Assembly (NCBI RefSeq): GCF_019931575.1
Contig: NZ_CP082923.1
Location: 1,860,001 to 1,924,000, forward strand
From: Caulobacter segnis
Lineage (GTDB): Bacteria > Pseudomonadota > Alphaproteobacteria > Caulobacterales > Caulobacteraceae
Direction of reading: 5' to 3'
DNA: 64,000 bases
The notes under the pieces: generated by a model
What the model saw: only the letters and a program-made list of their open reading frames with translations
Told to the model about the DNA's origin: nothing
Databases searched by the model: none
In this document: positions 34,142-43,059 of the stretch, piece by piece
How the letters are laid out: every line of letters begins with the position of its first letter
Position numbering within the stretch: position 1 is the first letter of the stretch
Translations under genes and position numbers: made by a program

Positions 34142-35017
34142 ATGACCGAAGAGACCACGGCGACGACGGCGCCAGCCACGGCCGAGGAGCTGAGGGCGGC
34201 GATCCTCGAGCGCTACGATTCGCTCAGCAAGCGGCTGCAGCAGATCGCCCGCTACGTGCTGGACGAGCCCAACGAGATGGCGCTGGAGACCCTGGCGGTG
34301 ATTTCCGAGCGGTGCGGCGTGCAGCCCTCGGCCATCGTCCGGTTCGCCAAGACGTTCGGCTATCCCGGCGCCAGCCAGATGCAGCGGCTGTTCCGCGACG
34401 GCCTGCTGTCGGGTCACGCGGGCCTGGGTTACGGCGAGCGCGTGCGCCACTTCAACGAGGCGGTGGCGCGCAAGTCCGACGGCGGGGCGGACGTCCTCAG
34501 CGAATTCGTCGAGGGCAACACCCTGGCCCTGCAGAACCTGACCCAGACGGTCAGCGAGGCGGACATGAAGGACGCCGTGGCTCTGATCGACCGGGCCGAG
34601 ACGGTCTATGTCGTGGGTTTCCGCCGCTCGTTCCCGGTGGCCTCGTACCTGGCCTATTCGCTGCAGCAGGTGAACAAGCGCACCCTGTTCATCGACGGCG
34701 TGGCGGGCCTGACCAAGCAGCAGGTCCAGACCATCGGCCCGCGCGACCTGCTGATCGCCGTCAGCTACCACCCCTATGCCGAGGAGACGGTGCAGGCCGT
34801 CGACATGGCCACCCAACGCGGCGCCCGCATCCTGTCGATCAGCGACAGCCTCGTCAGCCCGATCGCCAAGCCCGCCGAACTGGTGCTGCACGTGCGTGAA
34901 TCGGAGGTGCGGACCTTCCGCTCGCTGGCCGCCTCGATCTGCCTGGCCCAAGCCCTGGTGATCGGCTTCGCCTTCGAGTCCAGCAAGGAAAAGAAGAAGC
35001 TCAAGAAGGGCGGCTAG
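34142..35017 (+). CDS. iolR: RpiR-family transcriptional regulator, IolR-like
   Basis: A 291-residue regulator with an N-terminal HTH_6 domain (about 10-85; LQQIARYVLDEPNEMALETL, ISERCGVQPSAIVRFAKTFG) and a C-terminal SIS sugar-phosphate-binding domain (about 125-265; VYVVGFRRSFPVASYLAYSL). In alphaproteobacteria RpiR-type IolR represses inositol catabolism and responds to a phosphorylated intermediate such as the IolC product. Its place between the dehydrogenase and iolC operons, and the shared boxes in both promoters, make it the likely regulator of this island. The C-terminus is lysine-rich. Confidence 0.85.
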   Translation: MTEETTATTAPATAEELRAAILERYDSLSKRLQQIARYVLDEPNEMALETLAVISERCGVQPSAIVRFAKTFGYPGASQMQRLFRDGLLSGHAGLGYGERVRHFNEAVARKSDGGADVLSEFVEGNTLALQNLTQTVSEADMKDAVALIDRAETVYVVGFRRSFPVASYLAYSLQQVNKRTLFIDGVAGLTKQQVQTIGPRDLLIAVSYHPYAEETVQAVDMATQRGARILSISDSLVSPIAKPAELVLHVRESEVRTFRSLAASICLAQALVIGFAFESSKEKKKLKKGG

Positions 35018-35037
35018 GCTGCCTGCTGAACCGTCCG

Positions 35038-35096
35038 TTCCATTCCAGATCTAAAATGAAATGGATGTTGCAAGCGTTCTAGCTTTGGAATATGCG
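35038..35096 (+). promoter_or_regulatory. Inositol-regulon box and promoter of the iol operon
   Basis: TTCCATTC (35038-35045) and AAAATGAAATGG (35053-35064) align with the phytase-site block, followed by a promoter TTGCAA-N17-TATGCG (35068-35096). GGAA-N6-TTAC overlaps the -10. Transcription would start about 40 bases before iolC. Confidence 0.6.
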
Positions 35097-35144
35097 TTAC
35101 ATATCGCCGACGGGGAGGTCGGCTTGGAGTGACGTGGAACCGGC

Positions 35145-37076
35145 ATGGCGCAGGACGCAAAGACCCTTGATCTGATCGCCATCGGCCGGTCCTCCGTCGA
35201 CCTCTACGGACAACAGGTGGGCGGGCGGCTGGAGGACATGTCCTCCTTCGCCAAGTACCTGGGCGGCAGCCCGACCAACACCGCCGCCGGCGGTGCGCGC
35301 CTTGGCCTGAAGACGGGCCTGCTGACCCGCGTCGGCGCCGATCACATGGGCCGCTTCATCCGTGAGCAGTTGCAACGCGAGGGCGTCGACGTCGCCGGCG
35401 TGCTGTCCGATCCCGACCGCCTGACGGCCCTGGTGATCCTGGGCATCCGCGACCGGGTGAACTTCCCGCTGATCTTCTATCGCGAGAACTGCGCCGACAT
35501 GGCGCTGCAGCCGTCGGACGTCGACGAGGCCTGGTTCGCCAAGACCGGGGCGGTGCTGATCAACGGCACGCACCTGTCGCAGCCGAATGTCTACGACGCC
35601 AGCCTGAAGGCCGCTCGCGCGGTCAAGGCGGCCGGCGGCCGCGTCGCCTTCGACATCGACTACCGCCCGGTTCTGTGGGGCCTGACCGGCAAGGACGCCG
35701 GCGAGAACCGTTTCGTCGAGAACCAGCAGGTCACGGCCAAGCTGCAGGAGGTCGTGGCCCTCTGCGACCTGATCGTCGGGACCGAGGAAGAGATCCACAT
35801 CCTGGGCGGGACCACCGACACCATCGCGGCCCTGCGCGCGATCCGGAAGGGCGCGCCGACCGCGCTGCTGGTCTGCAAGCGCGGCCCGGACGGCTGCGTG
35901 GCCTTTCCGGGCGCGGTTCCCGACAGCCTGGACGAGGGCGTCAGCGCCCGAGGCTTCAAGGTCGAGGTGTTCAACGTGTTGGGCGCGGGCGACGCCTTCA
36001 TGGCCGGCTTCCTGCGCGGCTGGCTGCGGGGCGAGCCCGTCGAGACCTGCTGCGAGTGGGGTAACGCCTGCGGGGCCATCGTCGTGTCGCGTCACGGCTG
36101 CACGCCGGCCATGCCGACCTGGGTCGAGCTGGAGGCCTTCCTGTCCGAGCGGGAGCGGCCGTTCCGCCTGCGCGAGGACGTCGAACTGGAGCACATCCAC
36201 TGGGCCTCGACCCGCGAGCGCGTCTATGACGAGCTGACCGTCCTGGCCGTCGATCACCGCAGCCAGTTCCTGGACCTGATCGCCGAGACCGGCGGCGACC
36301 CCGAGCGGATTCCGCACTTCAAGACCCTGGCCCTGCGCGCCGTGCAACAGGTGGCCGGCCGCGACGAAGCCCGCTTCGGCATGCTGCTGGACGGTCGCTT
36401 CGGCTTCGACGCCCTGGCCCAGGCCGCCGACCACGACTACTGGATCGCGCGCCCGATCGAACTGCCCAAGTCGCGGCCGCTGGAGTTCGAGAGCTCGGCC
36501 GATGTCGCCACCGAGCTGACCGAGTGGCCGGCGGGGCAGGTGGTCAAGTGCCTGTGCTTCTATCACCCCGACGACGAGGTCGAGCTGCGCGAGCGCCAGG
36601 AGCGCCAGCTGCTGCGCCTGTTCGACGCCTGCCGGAAGACCCGCCATGAACTGCTGCTGGAGCTGATCCTGCCAGCCGGCATGGAGAGCGACAGCCACAC
36701 GGTGGCCCGCGCCATCCGCCGTCTCTATTCCCTAGGCATCCGCCCCGACTGGTGGAAGCTGGAGCCCCTGCAGGACGCGGTCGCGTGGCGCGAGACCGAG
36801 ATCGCCATCAACGAGAACGATCCGCTGTGCCGGGGCGTGGTGCTGCTGGGCCTGTCGGCGCCGGAGGCCGAGCTGCTGGCCTCGTTCGAGGTCGTCGCGC
36901 CGTTCCCGATCGTGAAGGGCTTCGCCGTCGGCCGGACCATCTTCTACGATGTGGCCCGCGAGTGGCTGGCCAATCGCATCGACGACGAGGCGGCCGTCGC
37001 CGCGCTCGTCGCCAAGTTCAAGGTGCTGGTCGACGCCTGGAAGCGTCTGCGCCGCGCCGCGGAGAAGGCCGCGTAA
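35145..37076 (+). CDS. iolC: 5-dehydro-2-deoxygluconokinase fused to DUF2090 aldolase-like domain
   Basis: A 643-residue fusion. Residues 1 to about 325 are a PfkB/ribokinase-type kinase (IGRSSVDLYGQQ, GGSPTNTAAGGARLGL, NVLGAGDAFMAGFLRG with catalytic D283) that phosphorylates 2-deoxy-5-keto-gluconate. Residues about 330-640 are DUF2090 (DELTVLAVDHRSQF, RFGMLLDGRFG), a TIM-barrel related to class I aldolases and thought to replace the separate IolJ aldolase, cleaving the product to DHAP and malonate semialdehyde. Kinase-DUF2090 fusions are common in proteobacterial iol loci. It is the first gene of the plus-strand iol operon; iolD starts two bases after its stop. Confidence 0.93.
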   Translation: MAQDAKTLDLIAIGRSSVDLYGQQVGGRLEDMSSFAKYLGGSPTNTAAGGARLGLKTGLLTRVGADHMGRFIREQLQREGVDVAGVLSDPDRLTALVILGIRDRVNFPLIFYRENCADMALQPSDVDEAWFAKTGAVLINGTHLSQPNVYDASLKAARAVKAAGGRVAFDIDYRPVLWGLTGKDAGENRFVENQQVTAKLQEVVALCDLIVGTEEEIHILGGTTDTIAALRAIRKGAPTALLVCKRGPDGCVAFPGAVPDSLDEGVSARGFKVEVFNVLGAGDAFMAGFLRGWLRGEPVETCCEWGNACGAIVVSRHGCTPAMPTWVELEAFLSERERPFRLREDVELEHIHWASTRERVYDELTVLAVDHRSQFLDLIAETGGDPERIPHFKTLALRAVQQVAGRDEARFGMLLDGRFGFDALAQAADHDYWIARPIELPKSRPLEFESSADVATELTEWPAGQVVKCLCFYHPDDEVELRERQERQLLRLFDACRKTRHELLLELILPAGMESDSHTVARAIRRLYSLGIRPDWWKLEPLQDAVAWRETEIAINENDPLCRGVVLLGLSAPEAELLASFEVVAPFPIVKGFAVGRTIFYDVAREWLANRIDDEAAVAALVAKFKVLVDAWKRLRRAAEKAA

Positions 37077-37077
37077 C

Positions 37078-38922
37078 ATGGCGACTGTCCGTCTCACCGC
37101 CGCCCAGGCGACCGTCCGCTGGCTGTCGGCCCAGTATGTCGAGACCGGGGAGGGCGAGGTTCCATACTTCGCCGGGGTCTGGGCCATCTTCGGCCACGGC
37201 AATGTCGCCGGCCTGGGCGAGGCCCTGCACGGCGTCCGCGACGTGCTGCCGACCTGGCGCGCCCACAACGAGCAAGGCATGGCCCACGCGGCCATCGCCT
37301 TCGCCAAGCAGTCGCGGCGTGAGCGGGCCATGGTCTGCACCACCTCGATCGGCCCCGGCGCGACCAACATGGTCACCGCCGCCGCCCTGGCGCACGTCAA
37401 TCGACTGCCGGTGCTTTTCCTGCCCGGCGATGTCTATGCCAGCCGCCGGCCCGATCCCGTTCTGCAGCAGATCGAGGACTTCGGCGACGGCACGATCAGC
37501 GCCAACGACGCCTTCAAGCCGGTGTCGCGCTATTTCGACCGCATCGTCCGGCCCGAACAGATCCTGGACGCTCTACCAAGAGCGCTGGCGACAATGCTGG
37601 ATCCCGCGACCTGCGGCCCCGCGACCTTGGCCTTCTGCCAGGACGTCCAGGCCGAGGCCTTCGACTATCCGCAAGCCTTCTTCGCCAAGCGCGTCTGGCG
37701 CATCCGCGCGCCGCGTCCCGATCCGCGCGAGCTGGCCGATCTGGTCTCGCTGATCAAGGCGGCCAAGCGGCCGCTGGTCGTGGCCGGGGGCGGGGTGCTC
37801 TACGCCCGCGCCGAGGCGGCCCTGGCCGACCTGGCCTCCAGCGCCGGCCTGCCGGTCGCCGAGACGCAAGGCGGCAAGGGGAGCCTGGCCTGGGATCACC
37901 CGCTGAACCTGGGCGCGGTCGGCGTCACCGGCACGACGGCTTCGGTGGCCGCGTCGGAAGACGCCGACCTGATCATCGGCGTCGGCACCCGCCTGCAGGA
38001 CTTCACCACCGGTTCGCGCGCCCTGTTCGGCGCGCAGGGCCGCAAGCTGGTCCAGATCAATGTCGCCCCGCACGACGCCCACAAGCACGGCGCCTCGGCC
38101 GTGGTCGGCGACGCCTTGGCGGTGGTCGAAGCGCTCGCCGAAGCTCTGGACGGCTGGCGCGCGCCGGCCGCCTGGACCGAGCAGGCCACGGGCGGCGTGG
38201 CCGGCTGGAACGCCATCTTCGACGCGGCGACCAAGCCCGACAATCGCGAGCTGCCGACCGACGCCCAGGTGCTGGGCGCGGTGTGGCGGGCCTCGTCCGA
38301 TGACAGCGTGGTGGTCTGCGCCGCCGGCGGCCTGCCGGGCGAGCTGCACAAGCTGTGGCGCACGCGCCGACCCGGCGGCTACCACGTCGAGTACGGCTTC
38401 TCGTGCATGGGCTACGAGATCGCCGGCGCCGTCGGCGTGAAGATGGCCGCGCCGGATCGCGAGGTCCATGTGATGGTCGGCGACGGCAGCTATCTGATGA
38501 TGAACTCCGAGCTCGCCACCTCGGTGATGCTGGGGACCAAGCTGATCGTCACCGTCCTCGACAACCGGGGCTATGGCTGCATCAACCGGCTGCAGGCGGC
38601 GACGGGCGGGGCGGCGTTCAACAACCTGCTGGCCGACGCGCGCCACGAGACCCTGCCGGACATCGACTTCGCCGCCCATGCCGCCAGCCTGGGCGCGCGG
38701 TCGGAGAAGGTCGCCAGCCTCGCCGACCTGGAGGCGGCGCTGCAACGCGCCAAGGTCAGCGACCGCAGCTACGTCGTGGTCATCGACACCGACCCGATGC
38801 CGACCACCGAAGGCGGCGCCTGGTGGGACGTGGCCGTGCCGGAGGTCTCGGTGCGCCCGACCGTCAACGCGGCCCGCGCCGACTACGAAAACAAGATCAA
38901 GCAACAGCGTACGGGAGACTAG
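37078..38922 (+). CDS. iolD: 3D-trihydroxycyclohexane-1,2-dione hydrolase
   Basis: A 614-residue thiamine-diphosphate enzyme that opens the ring of the diketo intermediate to 5-deoxy-glucuronate. The N-terminal Pyr domain has WRAHNEQGMAHAAIA with the catalytic glutamate, the middle domain VVAGGGVLYA, and the C-terminal PP domain GDGSYLMMNSELAT plus LDNRGYGCINRLQ. The ATG at 37078 follows the iolC stop by a single base, indicating translational coupling. Length fits the family. Confidence 0.95.
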   Translation: MATVRLTAAQATVRWLSAQYVETGEGEVPYFAGVWAIFGHGNVAGLGEALHGVRDVLPTWRAHNEQGMAHAAIAFAKQSRRERAMVCTTSIGPGATNMVTAAALAHVNRLPVLFLPGDVYASRRPDPVLQQIEDFGDGTISANDAFKPVSRYFDRIVRPEQILDALPRALATMLDPATCGPATLAFCQDVQAEAFDYPQAFFAKRVWRIRAPRPDPRELADLVSLIKAAKRPLVVAGGGVLYARAEAALADLASSAGLPVAETQGGKGSLAWDHPLNLGAVGVTGTTASVAASEDADLIIGVGTRLQDFTTGSRALFGAQGRKLVQINVAPHDAHKHGASAVVGDALAVVEALAEALDGWRAPAAWTEQATGGVAGWNAIFDAATKPDNRELPTDAQVLGAVWRASSDDSVVVCAAGGLPGELHKLWRTRRPGGYHVEYGFSCMGYEIAGAVGVKMAAPDREVHVMVGDGSYLMMNSELATSVMLGTKLIVTVLDNRGYGCINRLQAATGGAAFNNLLADARHETLPDIDFAAHAASLGARSEKVASLADLEAALQRAKVSDRSYVVVIDTDPMPTTEGGAWWDVAVPEVSVRPTVNAARADYENKIKQQRTGD

Positions 38923-38928
38923 ACGCCC

Positions 38929-39828
38929 ATGACCATCCGTTTCGGCGTGAGCCCCATCGCCTGGATCAACGACGACATGCCCGAGCTGGGCGGCGACACC
39001 CCGCTGGAGAGCGTGCTGGCCGACTGCCAGGCGATCGGCTTCACCGGCGTCGAGCTGGGCGGCGTCTTCCCGCGCGACCCGGCGGTGCTGAAGCCGCTGC
39101 TGGACCGCTACGGCCTCTCGCTGGTGGGCGGCTGGTACAGCGGCAATCTCCTGGTGCAGTCGGCCGACGACGAGATCGCGGCGCTTCAGAAGCACCTCAA
39201 CTTGCTTAAGGCCATGGGCTGCTCGGTGTTCATCCACGCCGAGACCAGCAACGCCATTCATGGCGACCGCTCCAAGACCCTGTCGGCCACCCCGCGCCTG
39301 GACGCCGAGGGCTGGAAGGAATTCGGGGCGCGCCTGACCAAGGTGGCCGACTACATCGCCAGCCAGGGCCTGAAGTTCGCCTATCACCACCACCTGGGCA
39401 CCGTCGTCGAGCGGCCCGAGGATCTGGAGGCCTTCCTGGCCAATACCGGTCCCTCGGTCGGCCTGACCGTCGACACCGGCCACGCGGCCCTGGGCGGCCT
39501 GGATCCGGTCCAGGTGATCCGCGACTATCCGCACCGCGTCGCCCACGTGCACTGCAAGGACATCCGCAGCGAGGTCTTCCACAAGGTGGTTTCGCGTGGC
39601 GGCGGCAGCTTCCTGGATGGGGTGCTGGCCGGCATGTTCACTGTGCCCGGCGACGGCTATCTGGACTACGCCGCCGTCATGCAGGCCCTGGCCGAGATCG
39701 GCTATTCCGGCTGGATCATCGTCGAGGCCGAGCAGGATCCGGCCATCGCCAATCCCCGCCAGTACGGCGAGATCGGCCTGGCGACCCTGAAGAAGGAAGC
39801 CGCCGCCGCGGGCTTGAAGGCCGCGTGA
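38929..39828 (+). CDS. iolE: Myo-inosose-2 dehydratase
   Basis: A 299-residue xylose-isomerase-like TIM-barrel enzyme that dehydrates 2-keto-myo-inositol to the diketone used by IolD. Motifs: FGVSPIAWINDDMPELGGD at the start, AYHHHLGT, DTGHAALGG and AHVHCKDIR, with the histidines, aspartate and glutamate of the metal site. It begins six bases after iolD. A paired palindromic repeat separates it from iolB. Confidence 0.94.
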   Translation: MTIRFGVSPIAWINDDMPELGGDTPLESVLADCQAIGFTGVELGGVFPRDPAVLKPLLDRYGLSLVGGWYSGNLLVQSADDEIAALQKHLNLLKAMGCSVFIHAETSNAIHGDRSKTLSATPRLDAEGWKEFGARLTKVADYIASQGLKFAYHHHLGTVVERPEDLEAFLANTGPSVGLTVDTGHAALGGLDPVQVIRDYPHRVAHVHCKDIRSEVFHKVVSRGGGSFLDGVLAGMFTVPGDGYLDYAAVMQALAEIGYSGWIIVEAEQDPAIANPRQYGEIGLATLKKEAAAAGLKAA

Positions 39829-39848
39829 TGATCGATTGCCCCTCAATC

Positions 39849-39932
39849 GCTCATCCCCGCGAAAGCGGGGATCCATGCGGCCTTGAGGATGTCCTGACCT
39901 CAGCTTGGGTCCCCGCTTTCGCGGGGATGAGC
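39849..39932. repeat. Paired palindromic repeat (REP/BIME-like), copy B, inside the iol operon
   Basis: Two 27-base inverted arms (39849-39875, 39906-39932) differ at one position and match copy A at 14583-14688. Each contains CCCCGC-GAAA-GCGGGG. The element fills the iolE-iolB spacer, and the iolB ribosome-binding site GGAG (39933-39936) begins directly after it, so the structure may affect mRNA stability or iolB translation. Confidence 0.85.
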
Positions 39933-39943
39933 GGAGAATAAAG

Positions 39944-40750
39944 ATGCCAAACCTTTTGGTTCGCCCGCACCAGCCCGATCCGTCGGGCACCGTTCTAAAA
40001 GTGACCCCTCAATCAGCCGGCTGGACCCATGTCGGCTTCCAGGTCGTCAAGCTGGCGGCCGGCGAGACCTTCGACGGCGCCGAGCCGACGCGCGAGACCT
40101 GCGTCGTGGTGATGAGCGGGACCGCCGAGGTCTCGGCCGAGGGCGTCTCGTTCGGCAGGATCGGCGGTCGCGCCAGCGTGTTCGAGGACAGGGCGCCCGG
40201 CGCGGTCTATGTCCCGGCCGCCGCGCCCTACGCCGTGTCCGCCGTCACCGACGTCGAGCTGGCGCTCTGCACCGCTCCGGGCAAGCCGGGCGGGAGCGCC
40301 CGGCTGATCGCCGAGGGCGACATGCCGCGCGAGGTTCGCGGCAAGGGGACCAACGTCCGCCACGTCCGCAACATCCTGCCCGAGACGGCGCCGGCCGACG
40401 GCCTGCTGGTGGTCGAGGTGATCACCCCGGGCGGTCACTGGTCCAGCTATCCGCCGCACAAGCACGACACGGCGACGGAGGGCGAGGAGACGGCGCTGGA
40501 GGAGACCTACTACCACCGTCTGAACCCGCCGCAGGGCTTCGCCTTCCAGCGCGTCTACACCGACGACCGCAGCCTGGACGAGACGGTCTGCGTGCAGGAC
40601 GGCGACGTGGTCATGGTGCCCCGCGGCTACCACCCCGTCGGGGCGCCACACGGCTACGACCTCTACTACCTCAACGTCATGGCAGGACCGCACCGGAAGT
40701 GGATCTTCCGCAACGACCCGGCTCACGACTGGATCATGCGGCAGGCCTGA
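39944..40750 (+). CDS. iolB: 5-deoxy-glucuronate isomerase
   Basis: A 268-residue KduI/IolB cupin enzyme that converts 5-deoxy-glucuronate to 2-deoxy-5-keto-gluconate, the IolC substrate. It shows the two-cupin layout with PPHKHD and later MVPRGYHPVGAPHGYDLYYLN, containing the metal-binding histidines and glutamate. The ATG at 39944 is chosen because GGAG lies just upstream; the longer open frame runs into the palindromic repeat and is not coding. Confidence 0.94.
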   Translation: MPNLLVRPHQPDPSGTVLKVTPQSAGWTHVGFQVVKLAAGETFDGAEPTRETCVVVMSGTAEVSAEGVSFGRIGGRASVFEDRAPGAVYVPAAAPYAVSAVTDVELALCTAPGKPGGSARLIAEGDMPREVRGKGTNVRHVRNILPETAPADGLLVVEVITPGGHWSSYPPHKHDTATEGEETALEETYYHRLNPPQGFAFQRVYTDDRSLDETVCVQDGDVVMVPRGYHPVGAPHGYDLYYLNVMAGPHRKWIFRNDPAHDWIMRQA

Positions 40751-40815
40751 AGGGCTCGGTCCGCAACAGCCCATCCCGTCGCCACGTAGCGGCGGGAGGG
40801 CAGGGGGAGACGAAG

Positions 40816-42165
40816 ATGCTGAAGTTCTTCGCGCCGGGGCTAGACGCGCCGCCGCTGGGCGATCCGGCGACGATCGACACGCTGTACAAGCGTCATCGCT
40901 TCCGGATCATGCTGGCCATCACCCTGGGCTATGGCCTGTCCTACACTTGCCGTCTGGCGCTGGGGATGGTGAAGAAGCCGCTGATCGACGCGGGGGTGTT
41001 CACACCCACCGAGCTGGGTCTGATCGGTTCGGCGCTGTTCTACACCTACGCCTTCGGCAAGCTGACCAACGGCTTCCTGGCCGACCACGCCAACATGAAG
41101 CGGTTCTTCGCCTTCAGCGTGCTGATCTCGGCCATCGCCAACATCGGCATGGGCTTTTCGACCACCGTCGCCCTGTCGGCGGTGCTGTGGGGGATCAACG
41201 GCTGGTTCCAGAGCTTCGGCGCCCCGGCCGGCGTCGTGTCGATGAGCCAGTGGTTCAGCAACCGCGAGCGCGGTCGCTACTACGGGATCTGGAGCACCGC
41301 CCACTCGATCGGCGAGGGCCTGACCTTCGTGGCGGTCGGCGGGATCGTCGGGGCGCTGGGCTGGCGCTACGGCTTCTGGGGGCCGGCGGCGATCGGGATC
41401 CTAGTGGCGATCGGCGGCTACCTGCTGATCCAGGACCGTCCCCAGACCCTGGGTCTGCCGCCCGTGGCCGACTGGCGCAACGACCACTGGCAGGGCGACA
41501 AACCCCAGTCCGGGCCCAAACAGGAAGCGGCCAGCGTCTTCAAGACCCAGCTGCAGATCCTGAAGATCCCCGCCGTCTGGGCCCTGGCCCTGTCGTCGGC
41601 CCTGATCTACGTGACCCGCTACGCTATCAACAGCTGGGGCGTGCTCTATCTGCAGGAGGCGCGGGGCTACAGCCTGGGGGCGGCCGGCTCGCTGCTGATG
41701 ATCTCGACCCTGGCTGGCATCGTCGGCGCCGTCTCGTACGGCTTCATCTCCGACAAGCTGTTCAACGCCCGCCGCCCGCCCGCCAATCTGCTGTTCGGCC
41801 TGCTGGAGCTGGCCGGCCTGTGGCTGATCTTTTACGGGCCCAACACCGGTCCGGTGCTGATCACCGGCATGATCCTGTTCGGCCTGGGCATGACGGCTCT
41901 GGTCACCTCGCTGGGCGGCCTGTTCGCCACCGACATCTGCCCCAAGCGCGTGGCCGGGGCGGCCATGGGCCTGATCGGCGTGTTCAGCTATCTGGGCGCG
42001 GCCATCCAGGAGCAAGTCAGCGGCGCCCTGATCGACAAGGGACTGCGTGTCATCGATGGCGTGCGACACTACGACTTCGCGCCGGCCATCGTCTTCTGGA
42101 TGGGCGCGTCCGTCGCCTCCCTGACCCTCGCCACCTGCCTGTGGCGCACCAAGCTGAGAGACTAG
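40816..42165 (+). CDS. Organophosphate:phosphate antiporter-family MFS transporter
   Basis: A 449-residue, twelve-helix inner-membrane protein of the GlpT/UhpT (OPA) family. YKRHRFRIMLAITLGYGLSY matches the GlpT N-terminus, and the two substrate-phosphate arginines of GlpT appear conserved as R46 (SYTCRLALG) and R268 (YVTRYAINSWG). GGGGGAGA supports the ATG at 40816. Within an inositol operon, between iolB and an inositol-monophosphatase-like gene, the natural reading is exchange of an inositol phosphate for phosphate. Ordinary iol loci use ABC or sugar-type carriers instead. Substrate is inferred. Confidence 0.85.
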   Translation: MLKFFAPGLDAPPLGDPATIDTLYKRHRFRIMLAITLGYGLSYTCRLALGMVKKPLIDAGVFTPTELGLIGSALFYTYAFGKLTNGFLADHANMKRFFAFSVLISAIANIGMGFSTTVALSAVLWGINGWFQSFGAPAGVVSMSQWFSNRERGRYYGIWSTAHSIGEGLTFVAVGGIVGALGWRYGFWGPAAIGILVAIGGYLLIQDRPQTLGLPPVADWRNDHWQGDKPQSGPKQEAASVFKTQLQILKIPAVWALALSSALIYVTRYAINSWGVLYLQEARGYSLGAAGSLLMISTLAGIVGAVSYGFISDKLFNARRPPANLLFGLLELAGLWLIFYGPNTGPVLITGMILFGLGMTALVTSLGGLFATDICPKRVAGAAMGLIGVFSYLGAAIQEQVSGALIDKGLRVIDGVRHYDFAPAIVFWMGASVASLTLATCLWRTKLRD

Positions 42166-42169
42166 AGCC

Positions 42170-42973
42170 GTGACCGAACCTTCCCCCCTGCTGCGGACGA
42201 TGATCCGCGCGGCCCGCGCCGCCGGCGACCGCCTCAGGCAGGACTTCGCCGAGATCGCCACCCTGGAGATCCAGCACAAGAACGGTCCGGCCGATCCCTT
42301 CACCATCGCCGACGTGCGCGCCGAACAGACCGTGAAGTCGATCCTGTCGGAGGCCCATCCCGACTACGGCTTCCTCGGCGAGGAGGGGGGGCTGGTCCAG
42401 GGCGCGGACCCCTCCAACACCTGGATCTGCGACCCGCTGGACGGCACGGCCAACTTCCTGATCGGCCTGCCGATCTGGGCGGTGAACGTGGCCCTGCAGC
42501 GCGACGGCGAGATCGTGGCCGGCGTCACCTACGTGCCGATGCTGGACGAGCTGTTCCGCGCCGAGAAGGGCGGCGGCGCCTATCTCAACGACGCGCCGAT
42601 CAAGGTTTCCAAGCGCGTGGGCCTGGAGCAGGCCGTGCTGGCCGTCGGCATCCCGTTCATGGGCAAGCCGCGCCAGGAGCAGTTCCACGCCGAGATGCAG
42701 CGCCTGACGCCCAAGGTCGGCGGCGTGCGCCGCCTGGGGGCGGGAGCCGTGGACATGGCCTATGTCGCCTGCGGCCGCTTCGACGCCTATTGGGAGCAGT
42801 CGGTCAGCGCCTGGGACATGGCGGCCGGCGCGGTGATCGTGCGCGAGGCCGGCGGGTTGGTCACCGACACCCTGGGACGCGACCTCGACGTCCAGAACGG
42901 CACCGTGCTGGCGACGACACCGCAACTTCTTGACACCTTGCTATACGAACTGCGTCCGGCCGACGTAATCTAG
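42170..42973 (+). CDS. Inositol monophosphatase-family phosphatase
   Basis: A 267-residue magnesium-dependent phosphatase. The metal-site motifs are GEEGG, DPLDGTANF (D88 and D91) and the C-terminal WDMAAGAVIVREAGG. The GTG at 42170 begins four bases after the transporter stop, so the two are tightly coupled. It would free inositol from an inositol monophosphate brought in by the neighbouring antiporter. Related enzymes also act on histidinol phosphate or PAP, so the substrate rests on context. Confidence 0.87.
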   Translation: MTEPSPLLRTMIRAARAAGDRLRQDFAEIATLEIQHKNGPADPFTIADVRAEQTVKSILSEAHPDYGFLGEEGGLVQGADPSNTWICDPLDGTANFLIGLPIWAVNVALQRDGEIVAGVTYVPMLDELFRAEKGGGAYLNDAPIKVSKRVGLEQAVLAVGIPFMGKPRQEQFHAEMQRLTPKVGGVRRLGAGAVDMAYVACGRFDAYWEQSVSAWDMAAGAVIVREAGGLVTDTLGRDLDVQNGTVLATTPQLLDTLLYELRPADVI

Positions 42974-43059
42974 CGCCGTAATTTCGCTATAAAATTCAAT
43001 GATGGTGCGTCCTCGAAGGCGCGCCGTTGATCCTGCGCGCGCCGAGGGACGCCGTTTTC

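Noticed and set aside
31781..34951. Very long minus-strand open frame (1056 codons) across the dehydrogenase genes and rpiR
   Set aside because: Low-complexity Arg/Gly/Pro composition; it runs through recognised genes on both strands and regulatory sites. Typical high-GC shadow frame.
42974..43059. Riboswitch or terminator after the inositol monophosphatase gene
   Set aside because: The short AT-rich stretch shows no stable stem with a T-run and no recognised aptamer pattern.
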